Of a DNA stretch of 64,000 nucleotides, positions 35,300 through 46,715 are shown piece after piece (position 1 is the stretch's first letter; every line of letters begins with the position of its first letter). The DNA lies in assembly GCF_949987515.2 (NCBI RefSeq), contig NC_082694.2:11649958-11713957 (forward strand), given 5' to 3'. Origin of the DNA: Delphinus delphis (taxonomy: Eukaryota > Chordata > Mammalia > Artiodactyla > Delphinidae). The notes below the pieces were generated by a model, which searched no databases, was not told where the DNA came from, and saw nothing but the letters and a program-made list of their open reading frames with translations. A program made the position numbers and the translations under genes.

Positions 35300-37830
35300 G
35301 TGTGGTATTCTATAGCTTCCGGTTTTCAGGTTCATCCAAGTGGTTGTGTGTGGTTGGAGAGCTTCTGTCTGTGCTCATAATATTTCATCATGTGTCTGTG
35401 CCACAAGTTGCTCGTCCAGTTTAATCTCCAGTATCAGTGGATACTTGGGTTGTCTTTTTGACATTTTGAACACGCTCTCCTGAAAAATCTTGTATATGTT
35501 TTCTGGGGAACGTGGGCAAGAATTTCTACAGGGCTTTCAAATTTAGTTGCTGTGACTCAGAGAAATACGTTCTCCATCACCATGGACACCCACACACCCA
35601 TAGAGTCTCCTGCCCTCCCTCCCCACCACAGACACGAGTGAAACAAACATTTCATGAAACAATGCTCATCCTATTACTCATAATGCTCTCTGATATTTTT
35701 CATTTTGTTTTTTAAAAATACTGATCTCAATCCTTTAAACTGATTTCATGAGCCATTTTAGCCATTTGCAATCTATTGATTGAAAAACACTCCTCAGTAG
35801 CATATATGACCCAGGAGTGAGAGTGCTGTGTTGTGGGTGTGCCAATGTTCAACTTTACTACATCATGGCAAATTATTTTTCACTGATTGTACAAATTTAT
35901 ATCCCCACCAGCAGCATGTGTCTTATGGAGCTAACACTTGGTACTATCAGACTTAATTTTTGTCGATATAACATAAGAAAAAGATCTCTCACTATGCTTT
36001 AAAATTGCATTTTCATATTACTCTTACAACCGAGTATGCTTTCACACGTCTATTTGCCATTTGTATTTCTTCCTATGTGAAATGCCTGTCATGCCTTTTG
36101 CCAATTTTTCTTTCTTTTTTTTTTTTTTTTTTTGGTCTTAGTCTTATTGACTTTTAGATGTTACAGTTCTCTTCTCCAAGTTTGTGGCTTGTCTTATATT
36201 TTCTTTATGGTGTTTTTTGATTAACAAAAATTCTTAAATTACAATTGAGTTTTTCAATCTTTTCCATATCTTGTCTTTGATGTCATGAAATATACACTTT
36301 TTAAAGTTTGAGAGTTTGAGAGTTTGAGAGTTTCACCTTTCACATTTAACTCTTGAATCCATTAGAAACTTTTGTCTGTGGTGTGAGGGAGGGATTTAAT
36401 TTCATTTTTTTTTCTCCTGTAGAGATTGTCAGTTGTTCCAGCCCCATATACTGAATTGACTGTCTTTCCCAAGTGATGTGGAATGTCCCCTCTGACATTT
36501 ATTAAACTTTTATATATGCAGGAGTCCATTTGGGGGCTATTTGGGTCCTAGACTGTTTGTATATTCTTAATTCAACAATACACCATCTCAATTCCACTGG
36601 GTTTATAATAGTATAATAGTATTATATGGTACTTATTATATATAATATTATTATATTATTACCTTTAAAATATAATTCAGAATTGTTGGCTATTCTGGGT
36701 CTTTTGCATGTCCACATAAGTTTTAGAGTTAAGTTTGTCAAGTTCCTCCAAAAAAAAAAAAGAACTTGCATACACCAAAAGGACAAATTTTGTATAGTTG
36801 CCCTTATATAAGGTATCTAGAGTAGCCAAATTCATAGAGACAAAGTAGAATAGTGGTTACCAGGGGCTAGGAGGAGGAAGAAATGGGAGTTAGTGTTCGC
36901 TGGGTACAGAATCTCAGTTTGGGAAGGTGAAAAAATTTTGGAGATGCATATTGGTGATGGTTGCATGATCAAGTGAATGTACTTAATGCCACTGAACTGT
37001 ACGCTTAAAAATGGTTAAGGTAGTAGATTTTATGTTATGTTACCACAATTTTAAAAAATCTACTGGAATTTTCTTTGACAGTGTATTAAATCTGAAGATT
37101 TGCAGAAAAATTGACACGCTTATAAAAGTGAACTTCCTCTCAGAAATGTTAATCTCCCAAGTGTCTCCCAGAGTTTGAAAATTTCTTTCAAACATAGTAT
37201 AACGTTAGACAGATTTATTACTAGGTACACTAGAATTTGTTGTTGTTGTAAAAAGAATATTTTTAAAATTCTGGGTTTTGTTGTTGCTGATTTATTATAC
37301 GCACAGTTGGATTTTGTACAATATATAAACCTGACCGTAAAAAAATTTCTTTTAAATGTGACTATAGGTTCTTTGAGGTAGACAGTCCTACTATCTGCAG
37401 ATAATGAATTTTTCTTTCTTCCTTTCCAGTTATTCTTTTTTGTGAGAAGGTATTTTATCCCTGGTTTTAAAAAGAATTAGTTTAATATTTCACTATCAAG
37501 AAGGACATTTGCTAAAGTTTTTTGATAGACACACTTTACTTCCTAAAGAAGCTCCTTTTACTGTTATTTTTAACATATTCTTCTTATTAGTAGATGAATT
37601 TTACTGCAAATGATTTTTATCTATTCTGCTATTTCTTCTTTAATCAGTTAATATGGTAAATAACCCCTGCATGCTTGAGAAACTCTCAACTGTGTTTATT
37701 GATTTATGCTCATAAATGTGCTGCCTCCTTTGTGCTACTTTTGAGGAGTTTATTGTGCTTCTTCCTTTTGTGCATTTTGAAAATTATTATTTTTATTTGG
37801 AGGGAGACTTTGGTCTTCATAACCCAAATG
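35300..37830 (-). mobile_element. Old, degraded L1 (antisense)
   Basis: Complement of L1 ORF2/3' sequence in patches: 'ttatatccccaccagcagca' near 35897, 'ttggctattctgggtctttt' near 36685, 'gtgtattaaatctgaagatt' near 37081. Order indicates one minus-strand copy. It is interrupted by a sense L1 3' end at 36825-37060. No usable frame. Confidence 0.7.
36825..37060 (+). mobile_element. Old L1M 3' end (sense) nested in antisense L1
   Basis: 'gaatagtggttaccaggggc', 'ggttgcatgatcaagtgaat', 'ctgaactgtacgcttaaaaa' and 'gttatgttaccacaatttt' are the classic 3' end of old L1M elements. Confidence 0.85.
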
Positions 37831-38685
37831 TATTGAACTAATTTCCAAGGAAACTATTCATCAAAAAGTATAATCTTACAATCCTAATAAAAGACATGGA
37901 AAACACAATATATATAATATGGGACATTTCATATCTGTTGGCATGAAGTGAAATTTTAAAAATCTGCGTTCTGTCCTCCTCCCCTTTTTTTTTTAAACTA
38001 CTGCTCAGGTTCCTGTTTATTCAAACTGTAGTCTATCTTAAAGCTGGAAACATCAGATCCCATATCCTAGGACTGTTTCACTTAAGTCTCGCTCGGTTTG
38101 GGGGTGTTTTTTTTTTTAAGTTTTTATTTTATACAGTTTCCCTTGGTTTTGTCTCAGTTTGTCCTTGCACACTCTAAAAAGTCAGTGAATCTTTTTAATA
38201 TTTCTAGCCCTGAATGGGCATTTTGTGGTGCTGATAGCTTTCCCCGAAGTTTATTAGCTGGAAAATTTCCAACATATAAGGAGTTGAAAGAACAGTACAA
38301 TTCCCATCAGAATCAGTTCCATCCATTCAGGAATCGTGTTCCCTAGCTAGCTACATATCATCTGCCCCTCCATTTCTCTTCCAGATAGCGGAGCAGGGCT
38401 TGTTTCCATCATTTCGAAAGCAAAACAGACTCTTGCCGATATGCAAATCTATATTTCTAGCAAGTCTTCCAAGATAGACTTGAGATGTGCCAAAGGCAGT
38501 ATTCCAATTGTAAATATTTGGAAAGTTCCAGTCCATTTATTTTGTCTCTGTTATTAACCTCCAAAACAGTGCACTTCTCTCTCCCACACATCCCGGTTTT
38601 ACTGATTCAGTCTGGCTGTGTTTATCTCCTTAAGTCCCCAAACCTTACTTACTCTGATTTTTATGTATATTAAGAAAAGCCTTTG
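37831..38685. other. Intron sequence with a short diverged repeat piece
   Basis: Mostly unassigned. A piece at about 38255-38310 ('tggaaaatttccaacatata', 'gttgaaagaacagtacaatt') is related to the repeat at 26305-26620. Confidence 0.4.
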
Positions 38686-38689
38686 TCAT

Positions 38690-38830
38690 CCAACACATTT
38701 CCACACACATAGTGTATGGGGCACTTCTCTAGGTGTTAACAATACAGCAGTAACTGTGGGTTCTCAGCCTTCATGGAGCTTACATGCAAGTAGAGCCGTT
38801 GGATGGCAGTCTTACTGACAACTCACAAGA
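38690..38830 (+). mobile_element. L2 LINE 3' fragment (sense)
   Basis: 'gtgttaacaatacagcagta' and 'ccttcatggagcttacatgc' match the L2 3' region. Confidence 0.65.
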
Positions 38831-39194
38831 GAAGTACCCATGAGCAGGTGGGGACAGGAGGAAAGAAGGGGTGAGAACTTCCTGGTGCCCTGAAATCCCT
38901 CCAGGTAGGCGGCCATTTGTATGGACCCCCAGAGGCTAGCCTTCATCTGAACAGTGGGGGGAGTCAGTCATGGTACTGGAAAGGTTCCATGAGACTAGGT
39001 GAGGAGGCCAGGGCTTGGCTCTGATTGGGGCTGTACTTGGTTCTGCCCTTTCTTGTCCCAATGAGTGCTGCCTCTCCCCCTCTCCTAAGGGGTTGACACT
39101 GGAGCCCTCACAGATCTCATCAGCCTGTGGATCCCCAGGAGACTGTGGAGGCTGAGGAAAGGCAAGCTTCTGTGCTGTACTTGAATGCTGTGCC
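38831..39194. other. Intron sequence, no recognised feature
   Basis: Nothing recognised. Confidence 0.4.
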
Positions 39195-39425
39195 ATTTAC
39201 ATTATGAACATTTTCAGACACTCAGGGAAATTGAAATAATTGTAGGGAACATTCATATACTCACCATAGAGAGTCAACTCTTAACCTGTGGCTGTGATTA
39301 CTGTATCACATATGTACCCCTGTACCAACCCCTCAACCCATCCTTCAATTCATCTTTTCTTTTGCTGGTGCACTTCAAAGTAAACAGCAGACATCAATAT
39401 ACTTCTAAATAATAAATAATTTGGT
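39195..39425. repeat. Diverged interspersed repeat, related to 26305-26620
   Basis: 'tgaacattttcagacactca', 'gaacattcatatactcacca' and 'aacagcagacatcaatatac' resemble the same repeat family end as at 26305-26620. Family name not assigned. Confidence 0.4.
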
Positions 39426-39879
39426 ATGAGCATCATTAACTAGAGTTCAATATTTGGTTACAGGTTTTTCTACTTATGTAGAATTTACCTACAATGAAAG
39501 ACACAAATCTTCTTTTTATAACATCTTTATTGGAGTATAACTGCTTTACAATGGTGTGCTGGTTTCTGCTTTATAACAAAGTGAGTCAGCCATACATATA
39601 CATATATCCCCATATCTCCTCCCTCTTGCGTCTCCTTCCCACCCTCCCTATCCCACCCCTCTAGGTGGTGACAAAGCACTGAACTGATCTCCCTGTGCTA
39701 TGCGGCTGCTTCCCTCTATCTGTTTTACATTTGGTAGTGTATACAAGTACATGCCACTATCTCACTTCATCCCAGCTTACCCTTCCCCTCCCCATGTCCT
39801 CAACTCCATTCTCTACATCTGCATCTATATTCCTGTCCTGCCCCTAGTTTCTTCAGAACCTTTTTTTTTTAAATATTCC

Positions 39880-39925
39880 ATATATATATATGTGTGTGTG
39901 TGTATATATATATATATATGTATGT
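39880..39925. repeat. TA/TG low-complexity run in L1 3' region
   Basis: 'tatatatatatgtgtgtgtg' and the following TA run lie in the L1 3' untranslated region. Confidence 0.85.
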
Positions 39926-40026
39926 TAGCATACGGTATTTGTTTTTCTCTTTCTGACCTACTTCACTCTGTATGACAGACTCTAGGTCCATCCACTTCAC
40001 TACAAATAACTCAATATCGTTTCTTT

Positions 40027-43000
40027 TTATGACTGAGTAATATTCCATTGTATATATGTGCCAATCTTCTTTATCCATTCATCTGTCAATGTACACTTAG
40101 GTTGCTTCCATGTCCTGGCTATTGTAAATAGAGCTGCAGTGAACATTGTGGTACATGACTCTTTTTGAATTATGGTTTTCTCAGGATATATGCCCAGGAG
40201 TGGGATTGCTGGATCGTATGGTAGTTCTATTTTTAGTTTTTTAAGGAACCTCCATGCTGTTCTCCATAGCGGCTGTATCAATTTACATTCCCCCCAACAG
40301 TGCAAGAGGGTTCCCTTTTCTCCAAACCCTCTCCAGCATTTGTTCTGTATAGATTTTTTGATCATGGCCATTCTGACTGGTGTGAGGTGATACCTCATTG
40401 TAGTTTTGATTTGCATTTCTCTAATGATTAGTGATGTTGAGCATCCTTTCATGTGTCTATTGGCAATCTGTATATCTTCTTTGGAGAAATATCTATTAAG
40501 GTATTCTGCCCATTTTTGGATTGGGTTGTTTGTTTTTTTTGATATTGAGCTGCTTGTAAATTTTGGAGATTAATCCTTTGTCAGTTGCTTCATTTGCAAA
40601 TATTTTCTCCCATTCTGAGGGTTGTCTTTTCGTCTTGTTTATGGTTTCCTTTGCTGTGAAAAAGCTTTCAGTTTCATTAGGTCCCATTTCTTTATTTCTG
40701 GTTTTATTTCCATTTCTCTAGGTGGTGGGTCAAAAAGGATCTTTCTGTGATTTATGTCATAGAGTGTTCTGCCTATGTTTTCTTCTAAGAGTTTGATAGT
40801 GTCTGACCTTACATTTAGGTCTTTAATCCATTTTGAGTTTCTTTTTGTGTATGGTATTAGGGAGTGTTCTAATTTCATTCTTTTACATGTAGCTGTCCAG
40901 TTTTCCCAGCACACTTATTGAAGAGGCTGTCTTTTCTCCATTGTATATTCTTGCCTCCTTTATCAAAGATAAGGTGACCATATGTGCGTGGATTTATCTC
41001 TGGGTTTTCTATCCTGTTCCACTGATCTATATGTCTGTTTTTGTGCCAGTACCATACTGTCTTGAATACTGTGGCTTTGTAGTATAGTCTGAAGTACAGG
41101 AGCCTGATTGCTCCAGCTCCATTTTTCTTTCTCAATATTGCTTTGGCTATTTGGGGTCTTTTGTGTTGCCATACAAATTGTGAGATATTTTGTTATAGTT
41201 CTGTGAAAAATGCCATTGGTAGTTTGATAGGAATTACATTGAATCTGTAGATCGCTTTGGGTAGTATAGTCATTTTCACAATGTTGATTCTTCCAATCCA
41301 AGAACATGGTATATCTCTCCATCTGTTTGTATTATCTTTAATTTCTTTCATCAGTGTCTTATAGATTTCTGCATACAGGTCTTTTGTCTCCTTAGGTAGG
41401 TTTATTCCTAGGTATTTTATTCTTTTTGCTGCAATGGTAAATGAGAGTGTTTCCCTAATTTCTCTTTCATATTTTTCATCATTAGCATATAGGATTGCAA
41501 GAGATTTCTGTGCATTAATTTTGTATCTTGCTAAGTTACCAAATTCACTGATTAGCTGTAGTGGTTTCCTGGTAACATCTTTAGGATTCTGTATGTATAG
41601 TATCATGTCATCTGCAAACAGTGACAGCTTTACTTCTTCTTTTCCGATTTGGATTCCTTTTATTTCTTTTTCTTCTCTGATTGCTGTGGCTAAAACTTCC
41701 AAAACTATGTTGAATAGTAGTGGTGAGAGTGGGCAACCTTGTCTTGTTCCTGATTTTAGTGGAAATGGTTTCAGTTTTTCACCATTGAGAACAATGGTGG
41801 CTGTGAATTTGTCATATATGGCCTTTGATATGTTGAGGTAAGTTCCTTCTATGCCTACTTTCTGGAGGGTTTTTATCATAAATGGTGTTGAATTTTGTCT
41901 AAAGCTTTCTCTGCATCTACTGAGATGATCATATGGTTTTTCTCCTTCAAGTTGTTAATATGGTGTATCACGTTGATCGATTTGCATATATTGAAGAATC
42001 CTTGCCTTCCTGGGGTAAACCCCACTTGATCATGGTGTATGATCCTTTTAATGTGCTGTTGGATTCTGTTTGCTGGTATTTTGTTGAGGAGCATTTGCAT
42101 CTATGTTCATCAGTGATATTGGCCTGTAGTTTTCTTTCTTTGTGACATCTTTGTCTGGTTTTGGTATTAGGGTGACAGTGGCCTCATAGAATGAGTTTGG
42201 GAGTGTTCCTTCTTCTGCTATATTTTGGAAGACTTTGAGAAGGATAGGTGTTAGCTCGTCTCTAAATGTTTGATAGAATTCACCTGTGAAGCCATCTGGT
42301 CCTGGGGTTTTGTTTGTTGGAAGATTTTTCATCACAGTCTCAATTTCAGTGCTTGTGATTGGCCTGTTTATATTTCTTATTTCTTCCTGGTTCAGTTTTG
42401 GAAGGTCGTGCTTTTCTAAGAATTTGTCCATTTCTTCCAGGGTGTCCATTTTATTGGCATGTAGTTGCTTGTAGTAATCTCTCATGATCCTTTGTATTTC
42501 TGCAGTGTCTGTTGTTGCTTCTCCTTTTTCATTTCTAATTCTATTTATTTGAGTCTTCTCCCTTTTTTTTTCTTGATGAGTCTGGCTAGTGGTTTATCAA
42601 TTTTGTTTAATTTCTCAAAGAACGAGCTTTTAGTTTAATTGATCTTTGCTCTCATTTCCTTCATTTCTTTTTCATTTATTTCTGATCTGATCTTTATGAT
42701 TTCTTTCCTTCTGCTAACTTTGGGGTATTTTTGTTCTTTCTCTAATTGCTTTAGGTGTAAATTTCGGTTATTTGAGATTTTTCTTGTTTCTTGAGGTAGT
42801 ATTGTATTGCCATAAACTTCCCTCTTAGAACTGCTTTTGCTGCATTCCATAGGTTTTGGGTTGTCATGTTTTCATTGTCATTTGTGTCTAGGTATTTTTT
42901 GGTTTCCTCTCATTTCTTTAGTGATCTCTTGGTTATTAAGTAGTATATTGTTTAGCCTCCAGGTGTGTGTATTTTTTACAGATTTGGTCGTGTAATTGAC

Positions 43001-43700
43001 ATCTAGTCTCATAGTGTTGTGGTCGGAGAAGATACTTGATATGATTGCAATTTTCTTAAATTTAAGAAGGCTTGATTTGTGACCCAAGATATGATCTATC
43101 CTGGAGAATGTTCCATGAGCAGTTGAGAAGAAAGTGTATTCTGTTGTTTTTGGATGGAATGTCCTATAACTGTCAGTTAAGTCCATCTTGTTTAATGTAT
43201 CATTTAAAGCTAGTGTTTCCTTGTTTAATTCATTTTGGATGATCTGTCCATTGGTGAAAGTGGGGTGTTAACGTCTCCTATTCTTCTTGTGTTACTGTAG
43301 ATTTCCCCTTTTATGGCTGTTAGCATTTACCGTGTGTTTTGAGGTGCTCCTATGTTGGGTGCATAAATATTTACAATTGTTATATCTTCTTGGATTGATC
43401 CCTTGATCATTATGGAGTGTCCTTCTTTGTCTCTTGTAATAGTGTTTATTTTAAAGTCTATTTTGTCTAATATGAGAACTGCTACTCCAGCTTTCTTTTG
43501 ATTTCCAGTTGCATGGAATATCTTTTTCCATCCCCTCACTTTCAGTCTGTATGTCCCTAGGTCTGAAGTGGGTCTCTTGTAGACAGTATATATACGGGTC
43601 TTGTTTTTGTATCCACGCAGCCATTTTGTGTCTTTTGGTTGGAGCATTAATTCATTTACATTTAAGGTAGTTATCAATATGTATGTCCCTATTACCATTT
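40027..43700 (-). pseudogene. L1 ORF2 remnant of the second element
   Basis: Minus-strand fragments in order: N-terminal and endonuclease part 43698-43327 and 43186-42878, then reverse transcriptase 42485-42048, 42100-41876 and 41879-41193. The F-A-D-D active-site motif is encoded at 41618-41604, with [11 protein letters not shown] before it. C-terminal parts lie at 41322-40963, 41135-40875, 40914-40639, 40687-40496 and 40452-40027. Frames change repeatedly, so the protein is broken. Confidence 0.9.
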
Positions 43701-43739
43701 TCTTAATTGTATTGGGTTTGTTATTGTAGGTCTTTTCCT

Positions 43740-44600
43740 TCTGTCTTGTTTCCTGCCTAGAGAAGTTCCTTTAGCATTTGTTGTAAAGTTGGTTTTGTGG
43801 TGCTTAATTCTCTTAGCTTTTGCTTGTCTGTAAAGGTTCTAATTTTGCCTTTGAATCTGAATGAGATCCTTGCTGGGTAGAGTAATCTTGGTTGTAGGTT
43901 CTTCCCTTTCATCACTTTAAATATGTCCTGCCACTCCCTTCTGGCTTGCAGAGTTTCTGCTGAAAGATCAGCTGTTAACCTTATGGGGATTCCCTTGTAT
44001 GTTATTTGCTGTTTTTCCCTTGCTGCTTTTAATATTTTTTCTTTGTATTTAATTTTTGGCAGTTTGATTAATATGTGTCTTGACGTGTTTCTCCTAGATT
44101 TATCCTGTATGGGACTCTCTGTACTTCCTGGATTTGACTGACTGTTTCTTTTCCCATGTTAGGGAAGTTTTCAACAAGAATCTCTTCAAATATTTTCTCA
44201 GACCCTTTCTTTTTCTCTTCTTCTTCTGTGACCCCTATAATTCAAATGTTGGTGCATTTACTGTTGTCCCAGAGGTCTCTGAGACTGTCCTCAATTCTTT
44301 TCATTCTTTTTTCTTTATTCTGCTCTGCAGTAGTTATTTCCACTATTTTATCTTCCAGGTCACTTATCCATTCTTCTGCCTCAGTTATTCTGCTATTGAT
44401 TCCTTCTAGAGAATTTTTAATTACATGTATTGTGTTGTTCATCATTGTTTGTTTGCTCTTTAGTTCTTCGAGTTCCTTGTTAAACGTTTCTTGTCTTTTC
44501 TCCATTCTATTTACAAGATTTTGGATCATCTTCACTGTCATTACTCTGAATTCTTTTTCAGGTAGACTGCCTATTTCCTCTTCATTTGTTTGATATGATG
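43740..44600 (-). pseudogene. L1 ORF1 remnant of the second element
   Basis: 44541-44242 on the minus strand encodes the coiled-coil part (EAEEWISDLEDK). The complement of the RNA-binding part lies at about 44140-43760. The N-terminal part continues beyond the SINE at 44820-44880 (MRRQRNTQQMKEQGKNPSD). A CHR-2 SINE therefore interrupts the ORF1 start region. Confidence 0.85.
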
Positions 44601-44835
44601 CGTTTTTGTTTTTGTTTGTTTTTTTTTGCGGTACGCGGGCCTCTCACTGTTGTGGCCTCTCCCGTTGTGAAGCACAGGCTCCGGACACGCAGGCTCAGCG
44701 GCCATGGCTCATAGGCCCAGCTGCTCCACGGCACGTGGGATCTTCCCGGACCGGGACATGAACCCGTGTCCCCTGCATCGGCAGGTGGACTCTCAACCAC
44801 TGCGCCACCAGGGAAGCCCGGTCTGATGGGTTTTT
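44594..44835 (-). mobile_element. CHR-2-type SINE (antisense) inserted in L1 ORF1
   Basis: Body about 44609-44819: T-rich tail, 'gcggtacgcgggcctctcac', head complement ending 'ccaccagggaagccc'. Flanking sequence is duplicated with differences, 'gatatgatgcgttttt' near 44592 and 'ggtctgatgggttttt' near 44820; the uninterrupted L1 at 16590-16605 has a single 'gatctgatgggttttt'. This dates the SINE after the L1. Confidence 0.92.
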
Positions 44836-45394
44836 ACCTTGCTCCTTCATCTGCTGTGTGTTTCTCTGTCTTCTCATTTTGCTTAACTTACTGTGTTTGG
44901 GGGTCTCCTTTTCACAGGCTGCAGGTTCGTAGTTCCCGTTATTTTTGCTGTCTACCCCCAGTGGGTAAAGATGGTTCAGTGCTTTGTATAGGGTTCCTGG
45001 TGGAGGGGACTTGTGCCTGTGTTCTGGTGGATGAGGCTGGATCCTGTCTTTGTGGTGGGCAGGACTTCATCTGATAGTGTGTTTTGGGGTGCCTGTGACC
45101 TTATTATGATTTTAGGCAGCCTCTCTGCTAACGGGTTGGGTTGTGTTCCTGTCTTGCTAGTTGTTTGGCATAGGGTGTCCAGCACTGTAGCTTTCTGGTC
45201 ATTAAGTGGAGCTGGGTCTTAGTGTTGAGATGGAGATCTCTGGGAAGAGTTTTCGCTGTTTGATATTATGTGGAGCTAGGAGGTATCTTGTGGACCAGTG
45301 TCCTGAATTTGGCTCTCCCACCTCAGAGGCACAGGCCTTATACCTGGCCAGGGCACCAAGACCCTTTCAGCCACACGGCTCAGAAGAAAAAGGA

Positions 45395-45460
45395 GAAAAA
45401 AGAAAGGAAGGAAGGAAGGGAGGGCGGGAAGGAGGGAGGGAGGGAAAGAAAGAAAGAGAG
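45395..45460. repeat. GGAAG/GAAA purine-rich low-complexity tract
   Basis: Expanded purine run in the L1 5' region where the first L1 has only a short 'agaaagaaggaaagaagaga' tract (about 17250). Confidence 0.85.
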
Positions 45461-45528
45461 CAACCAAACCAAAAAACAAATCCACCAATAATAACAAGTG
45501 CTAAAAACTATACTAAAAAAAAACCCCG

Positions 45529-45740
45529 GAGCTTCCCTGGTGGCACAGTGGTTGAGGGTTTGCCTGCCGATGCAGGGGACACGGGTTCGTGCCCCTGTCT
45601 GGGAAGATCCCACATGCTGCGGAGCGGCTGGGCCCGTGAGCCATGGCCGCTGAGGCTGCGTGTCCGGAGCCTGTGCTCCGCAACGGGAGAGGCCACAACA
45701 GTGAGAGGCCCGCGTACTGAAAAAAAAGAAAAAAAAAAAA
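45529..45740 (+). mobile_element. CHR-2-type SINE (sense) inserted in L1 5' region
   Basis: Head 'gcttccctggtggcacagtg', 'gggttcgtgcccctgtctgg', ends 'gtgagaggcccgcgtactga' plus an A-rich tail. It is inserted into the A-rich 5' part of the second L1; the corresponding site in the first L1 (about 17330) is empty. Confidence 0.92.
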
Positions 45741-46004
45741 CAACCCTGACAGACAGATCCCTAGGACAAATGGTAAAAGCAAAGCTATACAGACAAAAAT
45801 TGCACAAAGAAGCATACGCATACACACTGACAAAAAGAGAAAAAGGAAAAATATATGTATATCTTTTGGGAAGTCTGAGGTCTTCTGCCAGCATTCAGTA
45901 GGTGTTCTGTAGGAGTTGTTCCACATGTAGATGTATTTCTGATGTATTTTGGGGGAGGAAGTTGATCTCCACGGCTTACTCCTCCACCACCTTGAAGGCC
46001 TCCC

Positions 46005-46345
46005 CTTGTCTAATATCTTTACTGGTTTTTGTATCAGGGTGATGCTGGCCTCATATAATGAGTTCAGAAGTGTTCCTTTCTCTTCGATATTTTGGGGTAG
46101 TTTGAGAAAGATCGGTGTTACTTGTTCTTTAAATTTTTGGTAGAATTCACCTATGAAGCCACCTTGTCCTGGACTTTTGTTTGTTGGGAGTTTTTTTAGT
46201 TTGTTTGGTTCTTTTACTGATTCAATTTTATTACTCGTAATTAGTCTGTTCATATTTTCTATTTCTTCTTCATTCGGTCTTGAAAGAGCATACGTTTCTA
46301 GGACTTTATCCATTTCTTCTAGGTTGTCCATTTTATTGGCGTATG
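46005..46345 (-). mobile_element. Older L1 ORF2 piece (antisense)
   Basis: Minus strand encodes an ORF2 segment with NLEEMDKVLETYALSRPNEE and, further on, TNKSPGQGGFIGEFYQKF and NSLYEASITLIQKP. It is an L1 subfamily different from the neighbouring one (different wording in the same region at 42485-42160). It carries stops or frameshifts only at its ends. Confidence 0.88.
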
Positions 46346-46399
46346 ATTGTATTGTTTTCCATTCTCGTGACAGGTAGACACCTCGGATATTAACAGGTT

Positions 46400-46715
46400 T
46401 TCACTCCTCTGAGCAGAACTTCCGTGAACATTTGTATACAAGTGTTTTCATGAATGTGTTTTTATTTCTCTAAGGCAAATAGTAGGAATGGAATTGCTGA
46501 GTCATGGGTTACGTGTATTTAGTTTTATGAGAAACTGATAACTTTTTCCAGTGTGGTTTTACGGTTCTACAGTCCATCAACAAGTATGAGAGTTCTGGTT
46601 ACTCCTTATCCTTGTCAACATTTGAAGTTGTCTATTTAGTTTCAGTCATTCTGGTGGATTTATTATGCTACCTCATTGTGGTTTCCATTTGCAGCTTCCT
46701 GATGACTCATGATGT
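46400..46715 (-). mobile_element. Old L1 3' fragment (antisense)
   Basis: 'ggaatggaattgctgagtca', 'tttttccagtgtggttttac' and 'tcagtcattctggtggattt' follow the complement of the L1 3' region, strongly diverged. Confidence 0.75.

Larger units (their letters stand above)
39513..46004 (-). mobile_element. Second cetartiodactyl L1 (antisense), near full length with internal 5' deletion and two nested SINEs
   Basis: Starts with the complement of the L1 3' end ('aacatctttattggagtata') and closely parallels the element at 11507-18658 through ORF2, ORF1 and the 5' untranslated region. It ends at about 46004, near the same element start ('ggccttcaaggtggtggagg' on the minus strand). It lacks about 1 kb of the 5' region: sequence equivalent to about 17460-18500 of the first copy is missing at about 45860. 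Two CHR-2 SINEs (44608-44835 and 45529-45740) are inserted. No clear target duplication; an older antisense L1 piece abuts the 5' end. Confidence 0.88.

Noticed and set aside
45206..45901. 231-codon open frame on the + strand
   Set aside because: It crosses L1 5' region, a purine-rich tract and a CHR-2 SINE; the frame is open by composition and has no domain of its own.
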